Shown: positions 53,598-62,722, counted from the first letter of the stretch. The stretch: 64,000 nt of DNA from JAKLIX01 sp964605655 (GCA_964605655.1 CAZSDK010000002.1:158208-222207), one strand, 5' to 3'. Notes: generated from the letters alone by a model not told the origin. Program-made: numbers and translations.

Positions 53598-56210
53598 ATG
53601 ACTTCCAACCAGATACGTGAGCTCTTTCTCGAGTTTTTCAGAAATAAAGGCCATCAGATCGTGCCTTCTGCCCCCATGGTGATCAAGGACGATCCCACGC
53701 TGATGTTCACCAATGCAGGAATGAACCAGTTCAAGGATATCTTCCTGGGTAACCAGCCCGCCAAATATCCCCGTATTGCCGACACCCAGAAATGTCTCAG
53801 GGTATCGGGCAAGCATAACGACCTGGAAGAAGTGGGCTTCGACACCTATCATCACACCATGTTCGAAATGCTTGGGAACTGGTCGTTCGGGGATTATTTC
53901 AAGAAAGAAGCCATTGCCTGGGCATGGGAACTGCTCACCGGGAAATATCAGATTGACAAGGAGATCCTTTATGTAACTGTCTTTGGTGGTGATGCCAGCG
54001 ACGGGCTGCCACCTGATACGGAAGCCCTGGAATACTGGAGACAATTCCTTCCGGAAGAAAGGATTCTCTTCGGCAGTAAAAAAGATAATTTCTGGGAGAT
54101 GGGAGATACCGGGCCCTGCGGACCCTGTTCCGAGATCCATGCCGACATGAGAACAGCCTCAGAAAAGGCCGGCATTCCTGGAAGAGACCTCGTGAACGAG
54201 GGGGATCCAAGGGTCATAGAGATCTGGAACCTGGTCTTCATCGAATTCAACAGGCTGGCCGACGGTAAGCTCCAACCCCTTCCGGCCAAACATGTGGACA
54301 CAGGAATGGGCTTCGAACGCCTGTGCCGTCTTTTGCAAGGCGCAGACTCAAATTATGATTCTGATGTCTTTCAGCCCCTGATCGATAAAATCAGTGAAAT
54401 ATCGGGAAAACCTTACGGGAAGGATGAGAAGACCGATGTGGCCATGAGGGTCATTGCCGACCACATCAGGGCGGTGGCTTTTGCCATCGCTGACGGACAG
54501 TACCCGTCGAACAACAAGGCCGGCTATGTCATCAGGAGGATCCTCAGAAGAGCGTCGCGCTTTGCGTATTCCTTCCTGGAAATCAAAGAAGCCCTGCTGT
54601 ACCGCCTGGTCCCTGTGTTGGCTGAGCAAATGGGAGGCATCTTCCCCGAACTGAAAATGCAGCAGGCACCGCTAATGACCGCCATCCAGGAGGAAGAAAA
54701 CTCCTTCTTACGAACCTTGAGCACCGGCATACAGAAATTCGAACAATATCTTCATCAACATCCTGATAATAAGGTCATTGAAGGAACGTTTGCCTTTGAG
54801 TTGTTTGACACATACGGTTTCCCCGTCGACCTGACCCAACTGATGGCCAGGGAGAAAGGACTGGAGGTAGACATGCCCGGATTCCAGAAGGGTCTTGAGG
54901 AACAGAAAGCCAGATCGAGAAAAGCAGCGGAAAAAGATACCGGCGACTGGACCGAGGTGGTGCCCGGCATGGAAACGAACTTTGTAGGTTATGACACCAT
55001 GGAAACGGAAAGCCGGATCACCCGCTACCGGCAGGTCCATGAAAAGAACGAGACGCTATACCACCTGGTCCTTGACGTCACGCCGTTTTATGCAGAATCA
55101 GGCGGTCAGGCAGGTGATAGCGGAACATTATTCTTCGGAGAAGAGTCGATAGATGTTGTGACCACGCAGAAGGAGAACAATCTCATCATCCACCTTACTG
55201 AAAAACTTCCCGGAGATTTGACTCAGACCTGTCATGCCAGGGTTGATACGGAAGCCCGGCAAAGCACGATGCGAAACCACTCAGCCACTCACCTGTTACA
55301 CAAAGCCTTACGGGAGGTACTCGGATCGCATGTCGAACAAAAAGGTTCCCTGGTAGACCCCCATCGCCTCAGGTTCGACTTTGCCCATTACCAGAAGATG
55401 AGCCAAGAGGAGATGACACGTACCGAAAAGCTGGTGAATGCCTGGATCAGGAAGAACCTCCCCCGTGAAGAAAACCGCAGCATCCCCATGGAGGAGGCCA
55501 GAAAAAAAGGAGCCATAGCCCTTTTTGGTGAGAAATATGGTGACACGGTCAGGGTTATCCGGTTTGGCGATTCTCTGGAGCTCTGCGGAGGCACTCATGT
55601 TTCAGCGACCGGAGAGATCGGCCTCTTCAGGATTGTATCTGAAGGAGCCATTGCGGCAGGTATCAGGAGAATTGAGGCCGTCACCGGTGAAAAAGCGGAG
55701 GAAGAAAGCAGGCAGGCCTATCATTTGCTGGACGAGATCAGTGCCTTGCTTAAATCACCCAAAGACTTGTTGAGATCCATTCAACAGCTTCAGAGCGACA
55801 ACCAGGAACTCAGGAAACAAATGGCTGATTTGCAAAGACAAAAAGCCAGGGGAATGGTGGATGAAATGGTGTCGAATGTAGAATCCCTGAATGGATTGAA
55901 ATTCATGTCAGCCCGGATAGAGCTGGATGCACAGTCCGTCAAAGACCTGGCTTTCGAAATGAAAAACCGGATCGAAGACCTTTTTCTGGTACTGGGGTAT
56001 GAGCAGGACGGTAAAGCCGGGCTCGCTGTCATGATCTCTGAGTCACTGGTCAAGGCAAAAAACCTGGATGCCTCAAAGATCATCAGGGAGCTGGCACCTT
56101 TCATTCAGGGAGGCGGTGGTGGTCAGACCTTCTTTGCCACAGCCGGCGGGAAAAATCCGGCAGGTATCGGGGAGGCCCTTCTTGCTGCCCGACAGATCGC
56201 CATCCGATAG
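53598..56210 (+). CDS. alaS: Alanyl-tRNA synthetase
   Basis: Class II synthetase that charges tRNA-Ala and edits misactivated serine and glycine. The catalytic domain has DLEEVGFDTYHHTMFEMLGNW (in part) and GNWSFGDYFKKEAI. The editing domain shows HSATHLLHKALREVLG, with zinc ligands H-x3-H, and CGGTHVSATGEIGLF. A C-terminal coiled coil and a DHHA1 domain (FIQGGGGGQTFFATAGGKNP) close the protein. The 870-residue length is standard. The gene is monocistronic as far as can be seen. Confidence 0.97.
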   Translation: MTSNQIRELFLEFFRNKGHQIVPSAPMVIKDDPTLMFTNAGMNQFKDIFLGNQPAKYPRIADTQKCLRVSGKHNDLEEVGFDTYHHTMFEMLGNWSFGDYFKKEAIAWAWELLTGKYQIDKEILYVTVFGGDASDGLPPDTEALEYWRQFLPEERILFGSKKDNFWEMGDTGPCGPCSEIHADMRTASEKAGIPGRDLVNEGDPRVIEIWNLVFIEFNRLADGKLQPLPAKHVDTGMGFERLCRLLQGADSNYDSDVFQPLIDKISEISGKPYGKDEKTDVAMRVIADHIRAVAFAIADGQYPSNNKAGYVIRRILRRASRFAYSFLEIKEALLYRLVPVLAEQMGGIFPELKMQQAPLMTAIQEEENSFLRTLSTGIQKFEQYLHQHPDNKVIEGTFAFELFDTYGFPVDLTQLMAREKGLEVDMPGFQKGLEEQKARSRKAAEKDTGDWTEVVPGMETNFVGYDTMETESRITRYRQVHEKNETLYHLVLDVTPFYAESGGQAGDSGTLFFGEESIDVVTTQKENNLIIHLTEKLPGDLTQTCHARVDTEARQSTMRNHSATHLLHKALREVLGSHVEQKGSLVDPHRLRFDFAHYQKMSQEEMTRTEKLVNAWIRKNLPREENRSIPMEEARKKGAIALFGEKYGDTVRVIRFGDSLELCGGTHVSATGEIGLFRIVSEGAIAAGIRRIEAVTGEKAEEESRQAYHLLDEISALLKSPKDLLRSIQQLQSDNQELRKQMADLQRQKARGMVDEMVSNVESLNGLKFMSARIELDAQSVKDLAFEMKNRIEDLFLVLGYEQDGKAGLAVMISESLVKAKNLDASKIIRELAPFIQGGGGGQTFFATAGGKNPAGIGEALLAARQIAIR

Positions 56211-56346
56211 CCTGCCACCTCACTTAGACTCAAAATCCTTACCTGAACCGGACCACCGGGGTCATCTCGCCATCATGACTCGATAGTGCTTTTAGTTTAA
56301 AACTTTTATGCTTCCCCTTTGTTTTTATGTTATTGTCAGAACAAAT

Positions 56347-57234
56347 ATGAGGGAAGCCAAGTACTCCATCAAAGATCTTGAGAAACTGTCGGGTATCAAA
56401 GCCCATACCTTGCGTATATGGGAGAAAAGGTATGGACTGCTCTCTCCCGAGAGGACCCAGACCAACATACGTTATTACGACGACGCTGACCTTAGGAAGA
56501 TCCTCAACGTGGCCCTGCTGAACCGACAGGGGTACAAGATCTCCATGCTTTCCAGGCTCACCGATGAGGCCCTGAACGCCAAAGTGATCTCCCTCACCCA
56601 GAATGAAGCCCTGGCCGACGTACAGCACGATTCCCTGCTGTCGGCCATGATAGAGCTTGATGAAATTAAATTCGAAAAGATCATCAACAAAGCCATCCTC
56701 AATTTTGGATTCGAGGAGACCCTGTACCAGATCATTTATCCCCTCTTCGATAAAATTGGTGTACTCTGGCAGACCAACAGCATCAACGCCGCCCAGGAAC
56801 ATTTCATCTCCAACCTCATCCGGCAGAAAATCCTCGTCGCCATCGACGGACTGTTCCATACCCAGCCGGTCAATAAAAAGACCTTTTTCCTTTTCCTTAG
56901 GGATGGGGAATGGCATGAGCTGGGACTGCTTATTTTCTCCTATTTTATCCGTAAGGCCGGTCATAAAGTGGTCTATTTCGGCCAGTCGCTCCCGGTAAAA
57001 AGCCTGATGGAGACCACCCAGTCCAATGAACCGGATTACCTGATGACCTACCTCACCTGTAGCCTTCATGAAAAGGAAACCTTTAAATTCATCCAGGATA
57101 TTTCCAATGGATACCCCGGAAAAACCATTTATTTATCGGGACTCCAGATCAAGTCCATTTCCGTTGCCTTGCCAGATAATATCAGAGTGCTGTTTAACCT
57201 GTCAGATTTAAAGACAGAACTGGAAAAGCTGTAG
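56347..57234 (+). CDS. CarH/LitR-like MerR regulator with B12-binding light-sensor domain
   Basis: With start at ATG 56347 the protein has 295 residues. Residues 5-70 form a MerR winged helix (YSIKDLEKLSGIKAHTLRIW; TQTNIRYYDDADLRKI). Residues about 95-170 form a helical bundle with the CarH signature W-x9-E-H: Trp141, Glu151, His152. A Rossmann-like B12 domain follows, with E-x-H-x-x-G as Glu188-x-His190-x-x-Gly193. In CarH these residues sandwich adenosylcobalamin and make DNA binding light-sensitive. All are conserved here, so cobalamin binding is likely; light control is inferred. The next gene is an ECF sigma factor. The open frame reaches 56308, but MREAKYSI is the family-like start. Confidence 0.9.
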   Translation: MREAKYSIKDLEKLSGIKAHTLRIWEKRYGLLSPERTQTNIRYYDDADLRKILNVALLNRQGYKISMLSRLTDEALNAKVISLTQNEALADVQHDSLLSAMIELDEIKFEKIINKAILNFGFEETLYQIIYPLFDKIGVLWQTNSINAAQEHFISNLIRQKILVAIDGLFHTQPVNKKTFFLFLRDGEWHELGLLIFSYFIRKAGHKVVYFGQSLPVKSLMETTQSNEPDYLMTYLTCSLHEKETFKFIQDISNGYPGKTIYLSGLQIKSISVALPDNIRVLFNLSDLKTELEKL

Positions 57235-57398
57235 GGCTGATCTTCCAAAACCTTCACCATTCGTTCAGACAGCCGAAAGGGTTGAATAAAACCCTTATGA
57301 ATTGCCCGTTCTATTAAGCAATCCATTACTTAATTATATTTTTTGTTTAATCATTACTGTTATTTGATTAACAACTAAAACATAATAATTTTTTATTA

Positions 57399-57406
57399 TA
57401 TATTTG
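57399..57406 (+). promoter_or_regulatory. Upstream -7 element (TATATTTG) of the sigma factor gene
   Basis: TATATTTG in A/T-rich DNA, 130 bp before the ATG. The nearest TTTG is 32 bp upstream, further than usual. Confidence 0.35.
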
Positions 57407-57464
57407 TTATACTGCATTTTATGGAATTATTTAATTTTTATTTAAAATTATTCAAAATAAAGTG

Positions 57465-57494
57465 TTGAATGTGGAGTTTTTTGTAGTATATTTG
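57465..57494 (+). promoter_or_regulatory. Proximal promoter of the sigma factor gene
   Basis: TTG at 57465-57467 and TATATTTG at 57487-57494 with a 19-bp spacer, a near-consensus Bacteroidota promoter 34 bp before the ATG at 57529. The identical -7 octamer occurs 88 bp upstream. Confidence 0.65.
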
Positions 57495-57528
57495 TCATGA
57501 AATTTTAAACACTAAATTTTTCATCGCC

Positions 57529-58044
57529 ATGACAGCCATAGAATTCAATCATAAACTGACCAGCCTGCAAGACAACCTGCACTACTTTGCCATGACCCTG
57601 ACTTCTAATACTGACGAGGCCAAGGACCTGGTACAGGATACTTACGTAAAAGCCCTGACCAACAGGGATAAGTTCGAAGACAACACCAACCTGAAGGCAT
57701 GGACCTTCACCATCATGAAGAACACCTTCATCAATAATTACAGAAGGAATATCAGGACCAATGCGATCATCGATACCACTGAGGACCTGTATTTCCTGAA
57801 TCTTTCCAAGGAATCCGGCATCCCTTCGCCTGAATCCATCATTGCACATAAAGAAATCATGAGAAGAGTGAAAAAACTGGATGATGACCAGAGGATCCCC
57901 TTCTTAATGCATACCCAGGGTTATAAATACAAAGAAATTGCCGACAAACTCCAGATTTCCATCGGTACGGTGAAAAGCCGGATCTTCTTCGGAAGAAAAA
58001 AACTGATGGAAAACATGAAAGAATATCAGTACCTGGTTAACTAG
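57529..58044 (+). CDS. ECF-type RNA polymerase sigma factor
   Basis: A 171-residue sigma factor with only regions 2 and 4. Region 2 includes DEAKDLVQDTYVKAL (region 2.2 helix) and FEDNTNLKAWTFTIMKN, as in ECF factors. Region 4 includes FLMHTQGYKYKEIADKLQISIGTVKSR (in part), a helix-turn-helix for the -35 region. No anti-sigma factor gene is adjacent. MerR-B12 regulator plus sigma factor is a pairing I associate with light-controlled carotenoid loci in Bacteroidota; no carotenoid gene is seen here. The gene has a promoter before it and a terminator after it. Confidence 0.92.
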   Translation: MTAIEFNHKLTSLQDNLHYFAMTLTSNTDEAKDLVQDTYVKALTNRDKFEDNTNLKAWTFTIMKNTFINNYRRNIRTNAIIDTTEDLYFLNLSKESGIPSPESIIAHKEIMRRVKKLDDDQRIPFLMHTQGYKYKEIADKLQISIGTVKSRIFFGRKKLMENMKEYQYLVN

Positions 58045-58075
58045 TCCTATATATCCATCACGTTTATTTTGACTC

Positions 58076-58100
58076 AGCCCCGGCACAACCGGGGCTTTTT
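58076..58100 (+). terminator. Intrinsic terminator after the sigma factor gene
   Basis: An 8-bp stem AGCCCCGG (58076-58083) with CCGGGGCT (58089-58096), a CACAA loop, and a T run. Confidence 0.85.
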
Positions 58101-58122
58101 CATTCCAAACGCTGAAACTTAT

Positions 58123-58130
58123 TATCTTTG
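58123..58130 (+). promoter_or_regulatory. -7 element (TATCTTTG) of queD, only 4 bp from the ATG
   Basis: TATCTTTG ends 4 bp before the queD ATG at 58135. With the usual 5-8 nt to the transcription start, the message would be leaderless or nearly so. Confidence 0.5.
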
Positions 58131-58134
58131 GACC

Positions 58135-58575
58135 ATGGTTTACGTTACGCGAAAAGAACGCTTCAATGCCGCCCACCGCCTTTTCCGGACCGATTACTCC
58201 GATGAAAAGAACCTAGAAGTATTCGGGAAATGTTCCAACCCCAACTGGCACGGCCATAATTACAACCTATTCGTCACTGTAAAAGGGGAACCCAATCCCG
58301 CGACAGGATTTGTCATCAACCTCAAAACACTGAGCCAGCTTATCAAAGATCATGTCATCGAGAAAATCGATCACAAGAACATGAACCTGGAGGTGGATTT
58401 CATGCAGGACCGTATCCCCACCACCGAGAACCTGGCGATCGCTGTCTGGGAAGTACTGCAGGAACCTGTTGAAGAAAACGGAGGGAAGCTTTTCTCAGTA
58501 CGTATCGAGGAGACAGAAAATAATATCGTTGAATACCTGGGACCTGGTTCCCGAACACCTCTGAAAAATGGATAA
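58135..58575 (+). CDS. queD: 6-carboxytetrahydropterin synthase / 6-pyruvoyl-tetrahydropterin synthase family
   Basis: A 146-residue pterin enzyme that acts on 7,8-dihydroneopterin triphosphate, in bacteria usually towards queuosine. Zinc ligands are His14 (NAAHRL), His39 and His41 (WHGHNY), and the catalytic Cys33 is in GKCSNPNW. The frame is open from TTG 58069, but that region is the terminator of the preceding gene, so ATG 58135 is chosen. The next gene, folE, overlaps by 8 bp and makes its substrate, which supports the pathway. No queC or queE is in the window. Confidence 0.92.
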   Translation: MVYVTRKERFNAAHRLFRTDYSDEKNLEVFGKCSNPNWHGHNYNLFVTVKGEPNPATGFVINLKTLSQLIKDHVIEKIDHKNMNLEVDFMQDRIPTTENLAIAVWEVLQEPVEENGGKLFSVRIEETENNIVEYLGPGSRTPLKNG

Positions 58576-59209
58576 TTCAATTCTCCAGGAAATGCTCGAG
58601 GAGAACATGATGGATGGCTATTCCAAACTCGAACTTTATAATACGGATACCATTGAAAAGCTGCAATATCATTATGGGGAGATATTAAGACTGCTTGGAG
58701 AAGACCCCTCCCGTGAAGGGCTCCTCGACACCCCCACCCGTGTGGCAAAGGCCATGCAGTACCTGACCCACGGCTACAACGTAGATCCGGAAGTCATCAT
58801 CAAATCGGCCATGTTTGAAGAAGACTACAAAGAGATGGTCATCGTGAAAGACATTGAACTGTACAGCATGTGCGAGCATCACATGCTGCCTTTCTTCGGA
58901 AAAGCCCATGTTGCCTATATTCCAAATAAGTATATTGTGGGACTGAGCAAGATTCCGAGGGTGGTGGATGCTTTTTCGCGGCGCCTTCAGGTTCAGGAAA
59001 GACTTACCAAACAAATAAAGGAGTGTATCCAGCACACCATCAAACCTTTAGGTGTAGCCGTGGTGATAGAGGCAGTGCATATGTGTATGTCGATGAGAGG
59101 CATCCAGAAACAAAACTCGGTAACCACCACCTCCGACTTCACCGGCGCCTTCCTGGTCGACAAAACCAGGGCTGAATTCATGCACCTGATCAGCTCTAAA
59201 TTGCACTAA
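58568..59209 (+). CDS. folE: GTP cyclohydrolase I
   Basis: Converts GTP to 7,8-dihydroneopterin triphosphate, the first step of folate and queuosine precursor synthesis. The zinc and active-site residues are in SMCEHHMLPFFGKAHVAYIPN (Cys102, His104, His105). VVDAFSRRLQVQERLTKQI and the C-terminal VTTTSDFTGAF are also typical. Length is 213 residues. The start lies within queD (8-bp overlap), giving a two-gene pterin unit. Confidence 0.96.
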   Translation: MDNSILQEMLEENMMDGYSKLELYNTDTIEKLQYHYGEILRLLGEDPSREGLLDTPTRVAKAMQYLTHGYNVDPEVIIKSAMFEEDYKEMVIVKDIELYSMCEHHMLPFFGKAHVAYIPNKYIVGLSKIPRVVDAFSRRLQVQERLTKQIKECIQHTIKPLGVAVVIEAVHMCMSMRGIQKQNSVTTTSDFTGAFLVDKTRAEFMHLISSKLH

Positions 59210-59244
59210 ACAAGCGCCGGAGGCGTTATATTCTTCTTTTTCAT

Positions 59245-59252
59245 TAACTTTG
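59245..59252 (+). promoter_or_regulatory. -7 element (TAACTTTG) upstream of fabD
   Basis: TAACTTTG lies 70 bp before the fabD ATG at 59323. A short GC-rich palindrome just after the folE stop may weakly end the previous transcript. Confidence 0.45.
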
Positions 59253-59322
59253 CCAGCCTTTTGAACCTGAATCACCAACAGGCGCCAGGTATCTTAATAG
59301 TTTAACAATCAGATAATTCAAT

Positions 59323-60198
59323 ATGAAAGCATACGTGTTTCCGGGTCAGGGTGCCCAATTTGTGGGCATGGGGAAGGATCTCTATGAAAATCATCCCTTC
59401 ATTAAAGATCTCTTTGAAAAAGCCAATGATATCCTTGGTTTTCGTATCACCGATCTTATGTTCAGCGGGACTGACGAGGACCTCAGGCAAACCCGGGTCA
59501 CCCAGCCTGCCATTTTCCTCCATTCAGTGCTCCTGGCCAAAACGTTGAAGGATTTTTCTCCCGACATGGTGGCAGGCCATTCTCTGGGTGAATTTTCTGC
59601 CCTGGTCGCCAACCAGGTGCTGTCATTTGAAGACGGACTCAGGCTTGTTTCTGCCAGGGCCATGGCCATGCAAAAAGCCTGTGAGGCGGAACCTTCCACC
59701 ATGGCCGCCATCCTCGGACTGGATGATGCCATCGTGGAAAAGGTGCTGCAGGACATTTCGGATGAAGTGGTGGTCCCTGCCAATTACAACAGTCCCGGAC
59801 AACTCGTCATCTCTGGCAGCATCAGCGGCATTGACAAGGCCTGTGAACTGCTTAAAGCCGCAGGAGCAAAAAGGGCATTGCCCTTAAAAGTGGGTGGTGC
59901 TTTCCATTCTCCCCTGATGGAGCCTGCCCGTAAAGAACTGGCTGAAGCCATCATGAGTACCACTTTCCATCAGCCAGTTTGTCCCATCTACCAGAATGCC
60001 ACTGCTTTAAGAGTTACTGACCCCATGCAGATCAGGGAAAACCTGGTTAAACAACTGACCGCCCCGGTCATGTGGACCCAGACCATCAGAAATATGATTG
60101 CTGACGGCGCAACAACCTTTGTGGAGGTGGGACCGGGAACCGTGCTTCAGGGACTGGTGAAAAAAGTCAATCCTTCCGTGGAAGCTTTCTCTGCATAG
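59323..60198 (+). CDS. fabD: Malonyl-CoA:ACP transacylase
   Basis: Transfers malonyl from CoA to acyl carrier protein for fatty acid synthesis. It begins YVFPGQGAQFVGMGKDLYE. The nucleophile is Ser87 in AGHSLGEFSAL, the conserved Arg is in LVSARAMAM, and the second active-site His lies in KVGGAFHSPLM. The length (291) is normal. No other fab genes lie beside it, and dsbD starts 22 bp downstream. Confidence 0.96.
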   Translation: MKAYVFPGQGAQFVGMGKDLYENHPFIKDLFEKANDILGFRITDLMFSGTDEDLRQTRVTQPAIFLHSVLLAKTLKDFSPDMVAGHSLGEFSALVANQVLSFEDGLRLVSARAMAMQKACEAEPSTMAAILGLDDAIVEKVLQDISDEVVVPANYNSPGQLVISGSISGIDKACELLKAAGAKRALPLKVGGAFHSPLMEPARKELAEAIMSTTFHQPVCPIYQNATALRVTDPMQIRENLVKQLTAPVMWTQTIRNMIADGATTFVEVGPGTVLQGLVKKVNPSVEAFSA

Positions 60199-60220
60199 TA
60201 ATATAACATCTAATAATATT

Positions 60221-62344
60221 ATGAGACAGACTACTCATATTTTGAGAAGATCCCGGCTCTGGCTGCCGGTTCTGGCTGCCTTTCTGTTGATGTCAAATGG
60301 CATGGCTCAGGTTTTGAATCCTGTCAAATGGAGCTTTTCCATCAACAAGGTGTCGGTGTCAGAGGCTGAAATGGTCCTGACAGCCACCATCGACAAAGGA
60401 TGGCATCTGTATTCACAGCAGGTACCGGAGATGGGCCCTGTGCCTACCAGTTTCCGCTACGAATCAGTTCGAGGTGTCGAATTGGTTGGAAAAACGACTG
60501 AACCTAACGTAAAGCCTCATTTTGACCAGGTCTTTGAAGCGGATATCAAATATTTCGACAATAAGGCGGTATTCAAACAAAAAGTCAGGATCGTCTCCGA
60601 TAAAAAACCAGAGGTGAAAGGTGTCCTGGAATACATGGCCTGCGACGACACCAAATGCCTCACCCCCAAGGAAGAAGAATTCACCTTTACCTTCACCGGA
60701 TATAAGGCCGCCACGCCCAGCACCACACAAACGCCCGTAACCAACCCGGCAGAGAATGGAACCCCCACTGCAACGTCTGAAACCACTGCTACTATCCAGA
60801 CGGCCACCCCCCCTGCAAAGGCATCCAACACTGCCGAACTGAAGGGCACCGGCAATGAGTCACAATATGAAAAAATCAACAAGTCACTGTGGACCTTGTT
60901 CCTGTTTTCCTTTCTTGCCGGCCTGGCAGCCATCCTCACCCCTTGTGTCTTCCCGATGATCCCCATGACCGTATCCTACTTTATGAAGGATAAGAAGAAA
61001 TCCAGGGCTAAGCTGGAAGCGACGATCTTTGGTATTTCTATTATATTGATTTACACCATTATAGGTACTATTGTTGCCATTACCCTGGGGGCCAACTTTG
61101 CCAATTTCCTCAGTACCCACTGGATACCGAACGTGCTGTTCTTCGTTATTTTCGTCATTTTCGCCGCTTCCTTTTTCGGCATGTTCGAACTCACCCTGCC
61201 CAACTGGATGATCAACAAATCGGACCAGAAGGCCGACAAAGGAGGTTACACGGGAGCATTTTTCATGGCTTTTACCCTGGTGCTGGTCTCCTTTTCATGC
61301 ACCGGTCCCATTGTCGGGGCTATCCTGGTAGCTTCAGCAGGAGGTAAAGTCCTGGAACCCATCATCGGAATGCTTGGATTTTCGCTGGCCTTTGCCCTTC
61401 CTTTTTCGCTCTTTGCCTTTTTCCCGCAGTGGTTAAAAGGACTGCCCAAATCAGGGGGCTGGCTGAATTCAGTGAAGGTCGTCCTTGGTTTCCTGGAGCT
61501 GGCCCTGGGTCTGAAATTCCTGAGCATTGCCGACCAGACTTACCACTGGGGCATTCTCGACCGGGAGGTCTACCTGGCCATCTGGATCGTGGTTTTCACC
61601 CTGATGGGGTTCTATCTGCTTGGAAAACTGTCCTTCGCTCATGACAGTGAGGTCAAGCATGTGAGTGTGCCGCGGCTGGCCCTGGCCATCATCACTTTTT
61701 CATTTGTGGTGTACATGATCCCCGGCATGTGGGGAGCTCCTCTGAAAGCCCTTTCAGGTTATATCCCTCCACAGACCACCCTTGATTTCGACGTGAATGC
61801 CATCGTCAGGGAGAACAGCAGCGGAGGCGCCGGTCCCTCCCAGGGTCCAGGAATATCGTCACTTTGTGAGAAACCAAGGTATTCGGAGTTTCTCCACCTG
61901 CCTCATGGGTTGGAGGGTTACTTCGATTACAAACAGGCCCTGGCCTGTGCCAGGAAACTCAACAAACCCATTTTCGTTGATTTCACGGGACACGGATGTG
62001 TGAACTGCCGTGAAATGGAAGCCAATGTGTGGTCTGCTCCCCCGGTGCTGAAAAGGCTCAGGGAAGATTATCTGGTAGTGGCCCTTTATGTGGATGATAA
62101 AACAACACTTCCAAAGGAAGAATGGATTACCTCCACCTACGATAAGAAGGTGAAGAACACCATCGGAAAGAAATATGCAGACCTTCAAATCTCCCGCTTC
62201 AACGTAAATGCACAACCATATTACTGTCTCCTCGACACAGCAGGGAACCTGCTGGTCCCGCCCCGGGCATACAACCTGGACGTGGATGCCTTTGTGAAAT
62301 TCCTGGATGACGGGAAAAAGGCGTTCGCCAGTCCGGCCCGATAG
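60221..62344 (+). CDS. dsbD: Thiol:disulfide interchange protein DsbD
   Basis: Inner-membrane reductase that carries electrons from cytoplasmic thioredoxin to periplasmic thiols. After a signal peptide (SNGMAQ, about residue 30), a DsbD-alpha-like domain follows to about 165, then a Thr/Pro/Ala-rich linker. Eight membrane helices follow, with the redox cysteines in LTPCVFPMIP (about 240) and FSCTGPIVGA. The C-terminal thioredoxin domain has Cys593-V-N-Cys596 in FTGHGCVNCREME. The 707-residue length fits. It could support the exported thioredoxin-fold proteins in this genome. Confidence 0.94.
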   Translation: MRQTTHILRRSRLWLPVLAAFLLMSNGMAQVLNPVKWSFSINKVSVSEAEMVLTATIDKGWHLYSQQVPEMGPVPTSFRYESVRGVELVGKTTEPNVKPHFDQVFEADIKYFDNKAVFKQKVRIVSDKKPEVKGVLEYMACDDTKCLTPKEEEFTFTFTGYKAATPSTTQTPVTNPAENGTPTATSETTATIQTATPPAKASNTAELKGTGNESQYEKINKSLWTLFLFSFLAGLAAILTPCVFPMIPMTVSYFMKDKKKSRAKLEATIFGISIILIYTIIGTIVAITLGANFANFLSTHWIPNVLFFVIFVIFAASFFGMFELTLPNWMINKSDQKADKGGYTGAFFMAFTLVLVSFSCTGPIVGAILVASAGGKVLEPIIGMLGFSLAFALPFSLFAFFPQWLKGLPKSGGWLNSVKVVLGFLELALGLKFLSIADQTYHWGILDREVYLAIWIVVFTLMGFYLLGKLSFAHDSEVKHVSVPRLALAIITFSFVVYMIPGMWGAPLKALSGYIPPQTTLDFDVNAIVRENSSGGAGPSQGPGISSLCEKPRYSEFLHLPHGLEGYFDYKQALACARKLNKPIFVDFTGHGCVNCREMEANVWSAPPVLKRLREDYLVVALYVDDKTTLPKEEWITSTYDKKVKNTIGKKYADLQISRFNVNAQPYYCLLDTAGNLLVPPRAYNLDVDAFVKFLDDGKKAFASPAR

Positions 62345-62476
62345 GGAAAAGGAAAAGGGAGCATGCGCTGTTGGGCGTCGCTACGCTTAACGGGTATATA
62401 GCGTCAAGCTACGCAATGAAACACCAAAAGTTGAGCGTAGTGAGAGGTTACGCTTAACAAAAAGGTAAAATTAAAG

Positions 62477-62494
62477 TTTCGGCAAGATGCCGGA
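62477..62494 (+). repeat. Left copy of an 18-bp inverted repeat
   Basis: The exact reverse complement of 62753-62770. The copy is itself a small hairpin, CGGCA-AGA-TGCCG, between TT and GA. Matching ends 18 bp exactly on both sides. Confidence 0.85.
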
Positions 62495-62502
62495 GGCAAA
62501 AA

Positions 62503-62525
62503 GGGCGTAGCCAGAGGCTACGCCC
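62503..62525. repeat. Perfect 10-bp palindrome GGGCGTAGCC/GGCTACGCCC
   Basis: GGGCGTAGCC and GGCTACGCCC pair perfectly around a 3-nt AGA loop. The stem contains the GCGTAGC 7-mer that recurs across the region. Confidence 0.85.
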
Positions 62526-62722
62526 AACGGAGAAATGTATCTTTTATCTATACCAGTCTTGGCAGAGCAACCTAGGGGAGCGGACTGAGGTCGTGAGTGG
62601 AACACGAGCGACCGAGGGAGCTTCCCAGTTGCGGCGCCAAGACGAGGCCATGCGGCCTGAGCAAAAACTAATGTGACCCTGATGAGCGTAGCTTCGGCCA
62701 GGCTCTCCCTTCTGTCGTTGGG

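Larger units (their letters stand above)
57235..57528. other. A/T-rich regulatory region of the sigma factor gene
   Basis: The 294-bp gap after the CarH-like gene is strongly A/T-rich. A small hairpin, AAGGGTT/AACCCTT (57277-57296), lies near its left end, without a T run. Two TATATTTG elements lie at 57399-57406 and 57487-57494. It is the obvious place to look for operators of the adjacent MerR regulator, but no clean dyad was identified by eye. Confidence 0.5.

Noticed and set aside
56239..57069. 276-codon minus-strand frame antisense to the CarH-like gene
   Set aside because: The plus strand encodes a complete MerR-B12 protein with all motifs. The antisense product shows no family features.
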